A stretch of 64,000 nucleotides of DNA from Erythrobacter aurantius (GTDB taxonomy: Bacteria; Pseudomonadota; Alphaproteobacteria; Sphingomonadales; Sphingomonadaceae), in assembly GCF_023823125.1 (NCBI RefSeq), contig NZ_CP090949.1:744001-808000 (forward strand). Reading direction: 5' to 3'. This document shows, piece after piece, positions 51,980 through 61,095 of the stretch. A program made the translations under genes and the position numbers. The first letter of the stretch is position 1. Each line of letters begins with the position of its first letter. The notes beneath the pieces were generated by a model. That model ran no database searches, was not told the DNA's origin, and saw nothing but the letters and a program-made list of their open reading frames with translations.

Positions 51980-52525
51980 ATGTACGGGATGATCCATTGC
52001 GCTGTGCGCGAAATGTTTGTCGAGCAGCTCGGCGCTACCGAATGGGCGGCGCTTGAACGCGCGGCGAAGATTACCGCTGCCGATCAAATCAGCTTCAACG
52101 TTTACGATGATGCTCTGACGATGCGGATACTGGAGGAAGCGGCCGCTCGCCTCGGCCTCGACATGCAGGATTGTCTGGAGGAGTTCGGCCGATACTGGAT
52201 CGTTTTCGCCGGGAAGGGGTCGTTCAAGTTGATGATGGAATTCACCGGCGATGACATCGTGACTTTCATGTCGAACCTCGATCAGATGCACAGATCGGTG
52301 GTTCGCACCCTCACGAAAGCGCAAATGCCGTCGTTTCAGGTGCTGGAAAAAGGCGAAGGCTATTTCACGGTTCTCTACCTCTCGGAACGCAACGGCTTGG
52401 GCGCATTTGTGACCGGATTGATGAAAGGTCTGCTGGATCACTTCAATCAGGTTGGGGACGTGAAGCTGATCAAGGATGGCCCGGTTGGGCTTGAATACAA
52501 GATCTGGCACCGGGACGGACCGTAA
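51980..52525 (+). CDS. H-NOX haem protein (nitric oxide sensor)
   Basis: 181 residues, starting MYGMIH as is usual for H-NOX. NLDQMHRSVV puts His104 at the proximal haem-ligand position, and Y133-L-S135-E-R137 is the YxSxR haem-propionate motif. No Tyr is visible in the distal region after it, so NO selectivity over oxygen is expected. ATG 51980 has AGGGA nine bases upstream and gives the canonical N-terminus; GTG 51974 is less likely. Followed after three bases by the hybrid kinase, its likely partner: NO binding to H-NOX should change kinase autophosphorylation. Confidence 0.93.
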   Translation: MYGMIHCAVREMFVEQLGATEWAALERAAKITAADQISFNVYDDALTMRILEEAAARLGLDMQDCLEEFGRYWIVFAGKGSFKLMMEFTGDDIVTFMSNLDQMHRSVVRTLTKAQMPSFQVLEKGEGYFTVLYLSERNGLGAFVTGLMKGLLDHFNQVGDVKLIKDGPVGLEYKIWHRDGP

Positions 52526-52528
52526 ATC

Positions 52529-54070
52529 ATGCGGTTCGCGTTGGATTCCGAAGATCTAGGACGGTTGTTTCCAAGTCATATCCTTGTCGACAAGCACCTG
52601 AATATAATAGACTTTGGAGCGTCGATCTGGAAGAGGCTGCCGGATCTGACCAAGGGTGATCATCTTGAAGATCACTTCATCGTTTCCAACCCTGAACTCT
52701 TGAATGCCCTACCGGTCATATCGGCCAATATGCCAAGCATTCAATTGCGATCCAGATCACGCCCCCTCACGATGACCGGAGTCATCATCGAATCCGATGG
52801 AACATATCTGCTGGCGCTGAATCCCAGCCCCATTCCGGACCCGACAGAACTGACCGGCCTGCGCATGTCGGATCTATCTCCGACCGATCCTTCGCTCGAC
52901 AACATCCTGCTGATCAAGATGCAGGATGCCATGATCGCCGAAGCGAAGGAAATGGCCGCCAAATTGACCGCCGAGCGGCAGAAAAGCGATGCGTTGCTGC
53001 AGCAAGTCAGCAGGATATCGGGGTGCCTGGCTCATGACTTCAACAACCATCTGTCCATCATCAAGCTCAACGCACAAAGGCTTGCACAGGAAGCCAGCAA
53101 CAACCGCCAAATTGCCACAATTGCGGAAATTCTGATGGAGACCACCACCAGAAGTTCGGCAATCGCATCCTCGCTGGTCACCCTTTCCTCCTCGCAGAAC
53201 GACAAGCGGCGCGAATTCGTGGCGGACGAAATTCTGCAGGCCTCGTTGCCTTACCTCAAGTCTTTGACGAGCGACGGGATTGAGCTGATCCTTGACCTCG
53301 ATGCGTCGGGAGTGAAGGTGAAGCTTGGCCAGGCCGGTTTTCTCAACTGCCTGACCAATCTCATCCTCAATTCATGTGACGCGATCCTGGGTGAAGGTCG
53401 GATCGAAATTTCGACCTATCAATCGGTGAACTGGCTGGTGGTCGAAGTGTCAGACAATGGGATGGGATTGGGTGAAGCCGCGATGGCGCAGGCATTCGAA
53501 CCCTATTTCTCGACCAAGGAGAAAGGAACCGGCCTGGGACTTGCTTCTGTTCAGGACTTCATGACCAACCATGGCGGGACGGTCGAGCTGTTACCAAACC
53601 CGGTATCGGGAGCGCTGGCGCGCCTGAAGTTCCCGATCATCCAAGATCTCGAAAGCGACGCAGATATGTCGCCGCTTGCCGAGGCAGGATTGCCTATCGG
53701 GCCTTCAGAGCAACCTCGAATCCTTGTCGTTGACGACGAGCAATACGCGCTTGAAGCCCTGGTCGAACTGCTTGAGCAGGAAGGCTACCATGTCGCCGGC
53801 GCATCCAGCCCGCGCGAAGGCATAGGTCTCGTTCAAGAATACAATGAAGCCGATTGCCCGTTCGACGCATTGCTGACCGACGTGATCATGCCCAAAGGCA
53901 ATGGCATCATACTGGCCCACGCAGCCCGGGCGATGTCCCCGGATATCAAAGTAATAGTGATGAGCGGAATGGGGCCAGAAGAGGCAATGCCTGACTGGCC
54001 ATTCCTGCAAAAACCGCTCAGACTGGAACTCGTAACCGAAACCCTCAGCAGAGTATTGGGGCCTCGATAG
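52529..54070 (+). CDS. H-NOX-associated hybrid histidine kinase with HNOBA-like N-terminus
   Basis: 513 residues. Residues 10-130 (LFPSHILVDKHLNIIDFG, LEDHF, LTGLRMSDLSPTDPSLDNILL) resemble the HNOBA PAS-like domain that follows H-NOX in guanylate cyclases, then a coiled coil to about 160. H-box CLAHDFNNHLSI with His169, ATPase domain about 225-375 with NSCDAI (N box) and GTGLGLASV (G2). Receiver about 395-510 with VVDDEQ and phosphoacceptor Asp451 in LLTDVIMP. Encoded directly behind H-NOX. Signal: NO-haem to kinase, then own receiver and the separate regulators. Stops three bases before the convergent LuxR-type regulator. Confidence 0.88.
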   Translation: MRFALDSEDLGRLFPSHILVDKHLNIIDFGASIWKRLPDLTKGDHLEDHFIVSNPELLNALPVISANMPSIQLRSRSRPLTMTGVIIESDGTYLLALNPSPIPDPTELTGLRMSDLSPTDPSLDNILLIKMQDAMIAEAKEMAAKLTAERQKSDALLQQVSRISGCLAHDFNNHLSIIKLNAQRLAQEASNNRQIATIAEILMETTTRSSAIASSLVTLSSSQNDKRREFVADEILQASLPYLKSLTSDGIELILDLDASGVKVKLGQAGFLNCLTNLILNSCDAILGEGRIEISTYQSVNWLVVEVSDNGMGLGEAAMAQAFEPYFSTKEKGTGLGLASVQDFMTNHGGTVELLPNPVSGALARLKFPIIQDLESDADMSPLAEAGLPIGPSEQPRILVVDDEQYALEALVELLEQEGYHVAGASSPREGIGLVQEYNEADCPFDALLTDVIMPKGNGIILAHAARAMSPDIKVIVMSGMGPEEAMPDWPFLQKPLRLELVTETLSRVLGPR

Positions 54071-54073
54071 ACG

Positions 54074-54676
54074 CTAGGCCGCAATCCCCGCGGCAACCGC
54101 GAGTCTGACCGCTTCCGGCGAGCTCGAAACACCCAGTTTCGAAATCATGATCTTGCGGTGCAGTTCGACGGTGCGGGGGCTGATGCCGTATTCCTGCGCG
54201 ATCTGCTTGTTCGACATTCCATGCGACACGCATTTGAGAACCTGCACCTGCCGGAAACTGAGTTCGCGCACCAGACGCTTGGCTCGCGCCGACCGGCTCA
54301 ATTCGTGCCCGGACTGCGCGATGATGCTTTCCAGTTGGGCAAGACGCCCCGCCACCGAATCTTTCTCTCCCGGGAACGCAAAGCAATCGAGTGCACCATT
54401 GCGCACCGCATTAACGACCTGAAGCGTCAGAAACTCCTCGGAATACACCGCGAACGGGAACCATTCACCAATGTCTTCGAGCCGACGCGCGAATTCCGGA
54501 ACAATATCTCCCTTGTCATGTATCAAGACAATACTTGGAGAGTAACAGTAGGAGAAAAAGTCGTCCAACGACTCAATTGGCTCGGAGTAATATCCAAGTG
54601 AAGCCAGGAACCGATACATCTCCGTGCGCGAAGAGGCGTCGGGATCGATGAGAAGGATTTTGCTTTTCGTGTCCAT
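54074..54676 (-). CDS. LuxR/FixJ-type regulator with degenerate receiver
   Basis: 200 residues. The N-terminal 120 residues keep a receiver shape (LLIDPDASS; D54 in VLIHDKGD) but the conserved Lys is replaced (CFAFPGEKD instead of DFLxKP). C-terminal LSFRQVQVLKCVSHGMSNKQIAQEYGISPRTVELHRKIMISKLGVSS is a NarL/LuxR helix-turn-helix. Could be an atypical or phosphorylation-independent regulator. It lies between the H-NOX kinase and flagellin and may act on motility genes (inference). Confidence 0.85.
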   Translation of the reverse strand: MDTKSKILLIDPDASSRTEMYRFLASLGYYSEPIESLDDFFSYCYSPSIVLIHDKGDIVPEFARRLEDIGEWFPFAVYSEEFLTLQVVNAVRNGALDCFAFPGEKDSVAGRLAQLESIIAQSGHELSRSARAKRLVRELSFRQVQVLKCVSHGMSNKQIAQEYGISPRTVELHRKIMISKLGVSSSPEAVRLAVAAGIAA

Positions 54677-55040
54677 GCATGTTGGATAACCCAGTATTTC
54701 CCCCTACCAAAGCGCGTCAGCTTCCAAAATGAAAGCGTTCCGAGACATTGCGGAATCTAGCCAGGTGCCCGGATCCGGGCCGCTCATAGGGGAAATCCGC
54801 CCTAGTATTTGCCGTTAGTCCGGTAAGTCCGATCATTCCCAAACTGGAAGCGAATGGGAAAACGCAATCCATGCCATCGGCAAATTTCAAAGGCATTTGG
54901 GCTGCAAGCCTGGGTGGCGCGGGGCCATGATGCCGTTCTGAAGCGGCTATCGGATGCACGAAGAAAACAAACAAAAAGCCCGGAGCGCGAGGCTCCGGGC
55001 TTCTGCTGAACCCGGCGGAGGCCGGGCCGGGAGGCGAGGT
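54677..55040. other. 364-bp gene-free region between flagellin end and LuxR-type regulator start
   Basis: Contains the flagellin terminator (54973-55001) and presumably the promoter of the LuxR-type gene. A 14-bp perfect palindrome GCCCGGATCCGGGC is at 54767-54780. TAGGG- and AAATAC-like boxes occur near 54790-54815 and 54695-54715 but fit no consensus I can name. No open reading frame of note. Confidence 0.5.
54973..55001 (-). terminator. Rho-independent terminator of flagellin
   Basis: On the minus strand AGCCCGGAGC, loop CTCGC, GCTCCGGGCT, with the T-run at the end (plus-strand A run 54973-54977). Ten perfect base pairs and U tail: a textbook terminator 40 bases after the flagellin stop. 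Confidence 0.92.
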
Positions 55041-55859
55041 TTAGCGCAGCAGCGACAGGACGTTCTGCTGCGACTGGTTGGCCTGGGCGAGCATCGCGGT
55101 CGATGCCTGGCCAAGGATCTGAGCCTTGGCGAGCGCGGTCGTCTCGGCCGAATAGTCGGCATCTTCGATCCGCGAGCGAGCGTCGGCGAGGTTGGTCGAA
55201 GTCGTGGTCAGGTTGTTGATCGCGGCTTCGAGGCGGTTCTGGCCCGCACCCAGCGACGAACGCGCCGTGTTCACATCCGAAAGCGCGGCATCGACGTTGG
55301 TGATCGCGGTTGCGGCGTTGGCAACCGAGGAAACATCGAGAGCGGCTGCATCAATATTGGTGCCGTCGATCGCGGTGCTGGTCAGGGTAACACTGCGGCC
55401 CGCGTCGATCTGGATGTCAACCGTCACATCGGTGCCGGCAGTGGTGCTGAACAGCGTCACACCGTTGAAGGTGGTGTTGCTGAGGATGTCGTCGATCTGA
55501 GCGGCAAGCTCGGTAACTTCGGTATCGAGGAAACCGCGGTCTTCCGCATCGAGCGTGCCGTTCTGCGACTGCACGGCCAGTTCGCGGACACGCTGAAGCA
55601 TGTTGGTGACTTCCTGCAGCGCGCCTTCAGCGGTCTGGGCCAGCGCGATGCCGTCATTGGCGTTACGCACACCCTGATTCAGCGCACGTATGTCGCTGGT
55701 GAAGCCGGTGGCGATCGAAAGGCCGGCGGCATCGTCGGCGGCGCTGTTGATGCGGCTGCCGGTGGAAAGGCGTTCCATAGCGGCGCCGAGCATTTCATTG
55801 GCACGCGAGCTTGCATTGGCAGCGCGCAGAGCGGAGATATTGGTGTTAATCACGGACAT
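55041..55859 (-). CDS. fliC: Flagellin
   Basis: 272 residues, a short flagellin with D0/D1 only. N-terminal [18 protein letters not shown] and [23 protein letters not shown]-terminal [47 protein letters not shown] 55859; the frame continues upstream to 55916 but MSVINTN is the true start. No D2/D3 insert. Single-gene unit with its own terminator, divergent from the FlbD-like gene. A late gene, probably sigma-28 or sigma-54 dependent; no clear promoter found. Confidence 0.95.
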   Translation of the reverse strand: MSVINTNISALRAANASSRANEMLGAAMERLSTGSRINSAADDAAGLSIATGFTSDIRALNQGVRNANDGIALAQTAEGALQEVTNMLQRVRELAVQSQNGTLDAEDRGFLDTEVTELAAQIDDILSNTTFNGVTLFSTTAGTDVTVDIQIDAGRSVTLTSTAIDGTNIDAAALDVSSVANAATAITNVDAALSDVNTARSSLGAGQNRLEAAINNLTTTSTNLADARSRIEDADYSAETTALAKAQILGQASTAMLAQANQSQQNVLSLLR

Positions 55860-56092
55860 AGGTCTAACTCCCGTAGGTCTTGAGCAAGTGGTCAACAGAA
55901 GCGACCAGAGCCGCACCTGCTGACCCTAAGAGCGACCATCCGCCGGGATGTTTAAGGCCCAAGGCAGGACCGCATCCGCCGCCATCGCGTCACATACGCA
56001 CAAACCCTAAGTGAAAGTGCGGGTACTTAAATTTGCCATATCTTGTCCGCACGGGCGGCAATTTCTTTCCACCAGGAAACAACAGGTGGATC

Positions 56093-57418
56093 ATGAGGGC
56101 AGCAGGGACCGCAAAAAATTTCTCGCAGGACGACGGCAAACCGAACCAGCGAGGTCTGACTGGCGCGCGAAAATCGCATTCCGCGCTGCTTGATCCGACA
56201 TTGCCGCTGCTGGCGCAAAGCTGGCAACAGAACCGGCTGGAGCTGGGCGATCACGGCAATTTCGCGCCGCGCGAGGGGGATCTGGCAGCAGACAGCGTCG
56301 CGCTGAACCTCGTTCACGCCGAAAATCCAGCCATCACCCAGACTGGTGCTGCGCGTTTGACACTGGCCTATTCGATGCCGTCGCTCAATCAGGCGCGGGC
56401 TGCTCTGATTGCTTGTGCAGCAAAAGAAGGTGCGCCGATTGCGGCTGATCGCCAGAGCCTTGCTTTGTTAACACTGGCGGAGCGGATTGCCGCGAGCAAC
56501 ATTCCTGTCCTGCTCGAAGGGCCGACCGGCACCGGCAAGGAAGTTATCGCCCGCTTCGTCCATTCCATGAGCGCGCGCCGCAACGGGCCGTTTGTCGCGG
56601 TCAATTGCGCGGCCATGCCGGAAGCCATGCTGGAGGCATTGCTATTCGGCCATCGCAAGGGCGCCTTCACTGGCGCGGGCGAAGCGAGCGAAGGCCTGTT
56701 CCGCGCTGCGCATCGGGGGACTTTGCTGCTCGACGAGATCGGCGAACTGCCGCTTTCCCTGCAAGCCAAGCTGCTGCGCACCCTGCAAGAGGGCGAGGTG
56801 TTGCCACTTGGGGCTACCAGCCCGGTGAAGGTCGACGTGCGGATCATCGCCGCGACCAACCGGACGCTTGCGCGCGAAGTCGAAGCGGGGAGGTTCCGCG
56901 AGGACCTGATGTACCGCCTCAACGTCTTTCCCATGGCGCTTTCCGCCCTGCGCGAACGGCGCGGGGATATCGCCCCGCTCGCTTTCGGAATGCTGCTGCG
57001 ACACGCGGCCAAGCCGGGAATGCCGTGCTGGATTTCGGGGCAGGCGATCGCTCTGCTCGAAACGCACGCCTGGCCGGGCAATGTCCGCGAACTCGAAAAT
57101 GTCATTCGCCGTGCGATCCTGCTTGCGGGCAAGGAGCATTGCATCGGCTCCGAACACATCGTGTTCGATCAACCGGTGCGCTCGCTCGATACAGAGCCGC
57201 GTTACACCACCACTCCGACCCCCGCAGGTGCCGCATCGGGATCGCTTTCCGACGTGGCGTTCCAGTCCGAGGCGCAAGCAATCCTGTCGGCGCTCGATGC
57301 GAATGACGGGCACCGCGGGCGGACCGCGCGCAGCCTCGGCATTTCCGAACGTACGCTGCGATATCGCCTCGCCTCGATGCGCGAATGCGGTCTGATGGCC
57401 GCCGGGGGTGAGGCATGA
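56093..57418 (+). CDS. Sigma-54-dependent flagellar activator, FlbD-like
   Basis: 441 residues. About 130 N-terminal residues without a recognisable receiver, then the AAA+ domain (about 130-360): LLEGPTGTGKEVIARF (Walker A), GHRKGAFTGAGEA (GAFTGA, contacts sigma-54), GTLLLDEIGELP (Walker B). C-terminal Fis-type helix-turn-helix, RTARSLGISERTLRYRL. ATG 56093 with AGGTGG; ATG-like start at 56033 is less likely. Its stop overlaps fliE, so it is the first gene of the fliE-K unit, as flbD-type regulators often sit among flagellar genes. Should act at the three sigma-54 promoters listed here. Confidence 0.88.
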   Translation: MRAAGTAKNFSQDDGKPNQRGLTGARKSHSALLDPTLPLLAQSWQQNRLELGDHGNFAPREGDLAADSVALNLVHAENPAITQTGAARLTLAYSMPSLNQARAALIACAAKEGAPIAADRQSLALLTLAERIAASNIPVLLEGPTGTGKEVIARFVHSMSARRNGPFVAVNCAAMPEAMLEALLFGHRKGAFTGAGEASEGLFRAAHRGTLLLDEIGELPLSLQAKLLRTLQEGEVLPLGATSPVKVDVRIIAATNRTLAREVEAGRFREDLMYRLNVFPMALSALRERRGDIAPLAFGMLLRHAAKPGMPCWISGQAIALLETHAWPGNVRELENVIRRAILLAGKEHCIGSEHIVFDQPVRSLDTEPRYTTTPTPAGAASGSLSDVAFQSEAQAILSALDANDGHRGRTARSLGISERTLRYRLASMRECGLMAAGGEA

Positions 57419-57768
57419 ACACGATCAGTCCGATGCGCGGCATTCACGAAGTGATGGCGCTGCGCCACGAAGTGCTCTCCAAGAGCAGGGCGCTGCAGGA
57501 AGTGCGCGCCACCGGGGATGCGCCTGAAATCAAGGGCGCTCGTCCGGCGGCTGGCTTTGCCGATGCGCTTACCGGCGCGCTGCAGAATGTCAGCGCGGTC
57601 CAGCAAAGGTCTTCCGACATGCAGGCCGCCTATGAACGCGGCGAGGTGACCGACATCGCGCAGGTGATGCTGGCCCGGCAGGAAGCCGGGGTGGCGTTCG
57701 AGGCCACGCTGCAAGTGCGCAACAAATTGCTGTCCGCTTACCAGGACATCATGCGGATGGGGAGCTGA
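57415..57768 (+). CDS. fliE: Flagellar hook-basal body protein FliE
   Basis: 117 residues. ADALTGALQNVSAVQQRSSDMQAAYERGEVTDIAQVMLARQEAGVAFEATLQVRNKLLSAYQDIMRM is the FliE C-terminal helix region. Joins the MS ring to the rod. ATG inside the activator stop. Confidence 0.92.
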   Translation: MNTISPMRGIHEVMALRHEVLSKSRALQEVRATGDAPEIKGARPAAGFADALTGALQNVSAVQQRSSDMQAAYERGEVTDIAQVMLARQEAGVAFEATLQVRNKLLSAYQDIMRMGS

Positions 57769-57771
57769 TAG

Positions 57772-59418
57772 GTGGCCGAAGCAGATGCAAACATGCCGGT
57801 GCCCACGGGCACTGCGGTTCCGATCGGATCGTTCCCGGCGCAGGGTGATTGGCGCGCGCGGGTGGCGGACTTCACAGCACAGCCGGCCTTTCGCCGCGCG
57901 CTTCCCGCGCTTGTCGGTGTCGGGACGGTCGCGCTGGTCGCCGCGCTCTACCTCTCGATCGCGCAGGGTCCGCAGCGCACCCTTTATGCGAGCCTGAACG
58001 ACAGCGAGCGCGCGAAGGTGGTAGAGGCGCTGGAACGCGGCAATATCTCTTACACGATCGACAATGGCACCGGCGCGGTGACCGTGGCGGAAGACGATGT
58101 CTATCGCGCGCGGATGCTGGTCGCCAGCGATGCCGGACTTGCCGCTCCCCAAGGCGCGAGCGAGATGCTCGACGCGATCCCGCTGGGTTCCAGCCGCACG
58201 CTCGAAGGCGAGCGGTTGCGGCTGGCGCGTGAGCGCGAACTGATGCTAACGATCCGCGAGATCGACGGGATCGAAAGCGTGCGCGTGCATCTGGCGACGC
58301 CCGAACGTTCGGTCTTCGTGCGCCAGAACAGCGCGCCCAGCGCCAGCGTGATGGTGCGCCTCGTCAGCGGGCGCAGTCTTAGCCAGCAACAGGTCGAGGC
58401 GATCGTGAACCTGGTGTCGGGATCGGTTCCCGGAATGACACCGGATTCGGTCCGCGTGGTCGACCAGAACGGGCGGCTACTGTCGGCGGAAGCGGACAAC
58501 ACGCTCGACGCGCTGACGCTGCAGCGGGAATTCGAGGCCAAGCTGCGCGAACAACTCACAACACTGCTCATGCCGCTGCTGGGGGAAGGCAATTTCTCCA
58601 GTGAGGTGCAAGTCGTGCTTGATCAGGCCGAAGTGACATCCGCGCGCGAAAGCTATGATCAGGAAGGCGTCGTCCGCAGCGAAAGCGAGCGTTCCGCCAC
58701 AAGGCTGGCCGCTGGCGGGACGGGCGGCATACCCGGCGTGACGGCCAATACGCCGCCTGCCGATGCGCAGCTTGTCGATGGTGCTCCCGATCCGCAGGGC
58801 CAAGCGGCCGGCGCAGAGGGCGGTCAGCCGACCGACAGCGAAAGCGCGGTGCAGCGCAATTACGAACTGGGCCGCGAAGTCGCCGTGACCAGCACAAGGG
58901 CGGGCGGCCTCGTCAAGCTCTCGGTCGCGGTCGCCGTAAGCGATGCCGCGCTCGAAGCGGCGAAGCCGCTGACCGCCGAGGAACTGGAAAACCTTGTCAG
59001 CGCCGCAGTTGGCGCGGATCCTGCGCGCGGCGATCAGGTGCAGGTTGTTGTCAGCGCATTCGAAAGCCGTGAACTGCCTGAGTTGGCGTTCTACGAGCAA
59101 GGCTGGTTCGCCACCGCTCTGCGCTATGCCACGGCCTTGCTGGCTGTCCTGCTGGTACTGCTTCTGGCGGTCCGCCCGTTGATAAAGCGGATGCGCGATC
59201 CCGCGGCCAAGCCTGACGAGGATGCTTCGGAGGCAAATTCACTTGCGTCAGGCCAGATTCGGATCGGCATCGCGGCCGATATTGCCGAGGATGCACAGGC
59301 AGCGGACTTCCCCAAGAAGATCGAACTCGCCCGGCAACTTGCCGCAACCCAGCCCGATCGCGCGGTGGAGGCGCTCCAGCGCATGCTTGAAACTCCGCAG
59401 GAGGCGAAATCGCAATGA
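57772..59418 (+). CDS. fliF: Flagellar MS-ring protein FliF
   Basis: 548 residues, GTG start. Two helices (about 40-60 and 440-465), ring-building motifs with YASLNDSERAKVVEALERGNISY and VRVHLATPERSVFVRQNSAPSASVMV. C-terminal end binds FliG. Overlaps fliG by four bases. Confidence 0.94.
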   Translation: MAEADANMPVPTGTAVPIGSFPAQGDWRARVADFTAQPAFRRALPALVGVGTVALVAALYLSIAQGPQRTLYASLNDSERAKVVEALERGNISYTIDNGTGAVTVAEDDVYRARMLVASDAGLAAPQGASEMLDAIPLGSSRTLEGERLRLARERELMLTIREIDGIESVRVHLATPERSVFVRQNSAPSASVMVRLVSGRSLSQQQVEAIVNLVSGSVPGMTPDSVRVVDQNGRLLSAEADNTLDALTLQREFEAKLREQLTTLLMPLLGEGNFSSEVQVVLDQAEVTSARESYDQEGVVRSESERSATRLAAGGTGGIPGVTANTPPADAQLVDGAPDPQGQAAGAEGGQPTDSESAVQRNYELGREVAVTSTRAGGLVKLSVAVAVSDAALEAAKPLTAEELENLVSAAVGADPARGDQVQVVVSAFESRELPELAFYEQGWFATALRYATALLAVLLVLLLAVRPLIKRMRDPAAKPDEDASEANSLASGQIRIGIAADIAEDAQAADFPKKIELARQLAATQPDRAVEALQRMLETPQEAKSQ

Positions 59419-60470
59419 CGAGCATGGATCAGATCGAAGTTGGCGATGGCGAAGAGGCCGGCTCGGCAGCGCCCAGGCCGTTGCTGAGCCGGATCGACCG
59501 CGCGGCGGTGTTCCTGATGTTGCTGAGCGACGATGAAGCCGCAGCCCTGCTTTCGCGGATGGACCCGGTCGAAGTCGAGATGATCGGCGCGGCGATGTGT
59601 GAGCTCGGCGAAATCGACCGCGCGGCCATGACCGAGGCGCTGGAGGATTTCGTCGCCGAAAGCACGCGCGAGGTGCTGGCCCGGCAGGATCGCGGTGCTC
59701 AGGTGCGCGCCTTGCTTGAACGCTCTATCGGCCCGGCCAAGACACAAAGCATGATGCTGCGGATCGAGCCGGAGCCCAAGGTGCGCGGGATTGAAATTGC
59801 CCGCTGGCTGGCTCCGCCGGTGCTGCTCAAGCTGGTGGAGGAAGAACACCCGCAGGTGATCGCCGCGCTGCTGCTGATGCTGGAGCCCGAACCCGCAGCC
59901 GAAGTGCTGTCTGGCTTGCCGACCAGTGTTCAGCCGCTGGTGGTCGAACGCATCGCCCGGATCGGGCCGGTTTCCCAGCAGGCAATCGACATGATCGAAA
60001 GCCTGTTGTCGCAGAAGATCGGCGCGAGCTTCGGCATCAGCACGCTCACAATCGGCGGCCCGCGCGAGGCGGCGAACCTTATCAACCTGGCCTCAGGGGA
60101 CATGCGCGGGACCGTTCTGCCCGCGATTGCCCAGCGCGACGGCGCACTGGCCGAACGTATCGAAGAAGAAATGTTCACTTTCGAAATGCTGTTCGATCTC
60201 GATCGTCAGGCGATGGAGCGGCTGCTGCGCGATGTTGAAACGGAAAATCTGGTCGATGCGCTCAAGGGGCTCAAGGAGCCCGAACGCGCGCCGTTCTTCG
60301 CCGCCATGTCGAGCCGTGCGGCCGATGGCATTCGCGACGAGATCGACCTGCGCGGCCGCCTTGCCCGCAGCGAAGTGCTCGCGGCACAGCGCAAGATCGT
60401 CGAGGTCGCGCGTGCATTGGCCGATCAGGGCGAGATCATAATGGGGGCGGACGATGGCGAGTTCGTCTGA
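59415..60470 (+). CDS. fliG: Flagellar motor switch protein FliG
   Basis: 351 residues. VEEEHPQVIAALLLMLEPE is the EHPQ motif of the middle domain, and the C-terminal torque domain has TFEMLFDLDRQAMERLLRDVETENLVDALKG. Drives rotation through contact with MotA. Overlaps fliH. Confidence 0.94.
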   Translation: MTSMDQIEVGDGEEAGSAAPRPLLSRIDRAAVFLMLLSDDEAAALLSRMDPVEVEMIGAAMCELGEIDRAAMTEALEDFVAESTREVLARQDRGAQVRALLERSIGPAKTQSMMLRIEPEPKVRGIEIARWLAPPVLLKLVEEEHPQVIAALLLMLEPEPAAEVLSGLPTSVQPLVVERIARIGPVSQQAIDMIESLLSQKIGASFGISTLTIGGPREAANLINLASGDMRGTVLPAIAQRDGALAERIEEEMFTFEMLFDLDRQAMERLLRDVETENLVDALKGLKEPERAPFFAAMSSRAADGIRDEIDLRGRLARSEVLAAQRKIVEVARALADQGEIIMGADDGEFV

Positions 60471-61095
60471 TTGGGTGTCGGCGCTTGCCGAAATGGAACC
60501 CGTCGCCGGGCCGGCTGCGCCGAACTGGATCGAAGCGTTGGGAGCAGGACACAGCTTCGTTGCCGGATTTCCGGCCAGGGACAAGCCGAAAGAGCCGAGA
60601 CGGCCCGATGCCCAAGTGCCTGCACCAGCACCCGATGCACCCGATCCTGTGGCGGAAGCCTTCGCCCGAGGCGAGGCGAGCGGACACGCTGCGGCGGCAG
60701 CCGAGTATCGCGCGGAGCAGGAGAAGCAGCGCGGCCTGAGGCTGAATTTCAGGGCGCTTGATCAGGCTGCGATGGACAGTCTTGCCTCCGAGTTATCGAA
60801 CACCGTGATCGCGCTGTGCGAAGCGGCCATTGCCGGGTTCACTCCCGATCCTCAGAGCCTTTCGCAGCGGTGCCATGAAGCGGCGCGGCGCATCGGCAGC
60901 GCGGCTGCGGAATGCGCGCTCCATTTGCATCCCCAAGACATCGAATTGCTTGCCCCTGAAACGCGGGAACACTGGCGCATCGTGCCTGACCCTGGCGTTG
61001 AACGCGGTGGCCTGCGGTTCGAAGGCGACGAGGGCGCGATCAGCGACGGTCCGGCAGATTGGCGCCGTGCCATTGCCGCGGCGATCCGGGGCTGA
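60454..61095 (+). CDS. fliH: Flagellar export ATPase regulator FliH
   Basis: 213 residues. Starts inside fliG (17-base overlap). Central region EAFARGEASGHAAAAAEYRAEQ has small-residue periodic helices typical of FliH/HrpE, C-terminal domain with CALHLHPQDIELLAPE. Holds FliI before docking at FlhA. Family assignment relies partly on position between fliG and fliI. Confidence 0.85.
   Translation: MASSSDWVSALAEMEPVAGPAAPNWIEALGAGHSFVAGFPARDKPKEPRRPDAQVPAPAPDAPDPVAEAFARGEASGHAAAAAEYRAEQEKQRGLRLNFRALDQAAMDSLASELSNTVIALCEAAIAGFTPDPQSLSQRCHEAARRIGSAAAECALHLHPQDIELLAPETREHWRIVPDPGVERGGLRFEGDEGAISDGPADWRRAIAAAIRG

Noticed and set aside
55911-55927. Sigma-54 promoter for flagellin on the minus strand (AGGGTC-AGCAG-GTGCG)
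   Set aside because: GG and GC have the right spacing, but too few other bases match. No good sigma-28 element was found either, so the flagellin promoter is left open.
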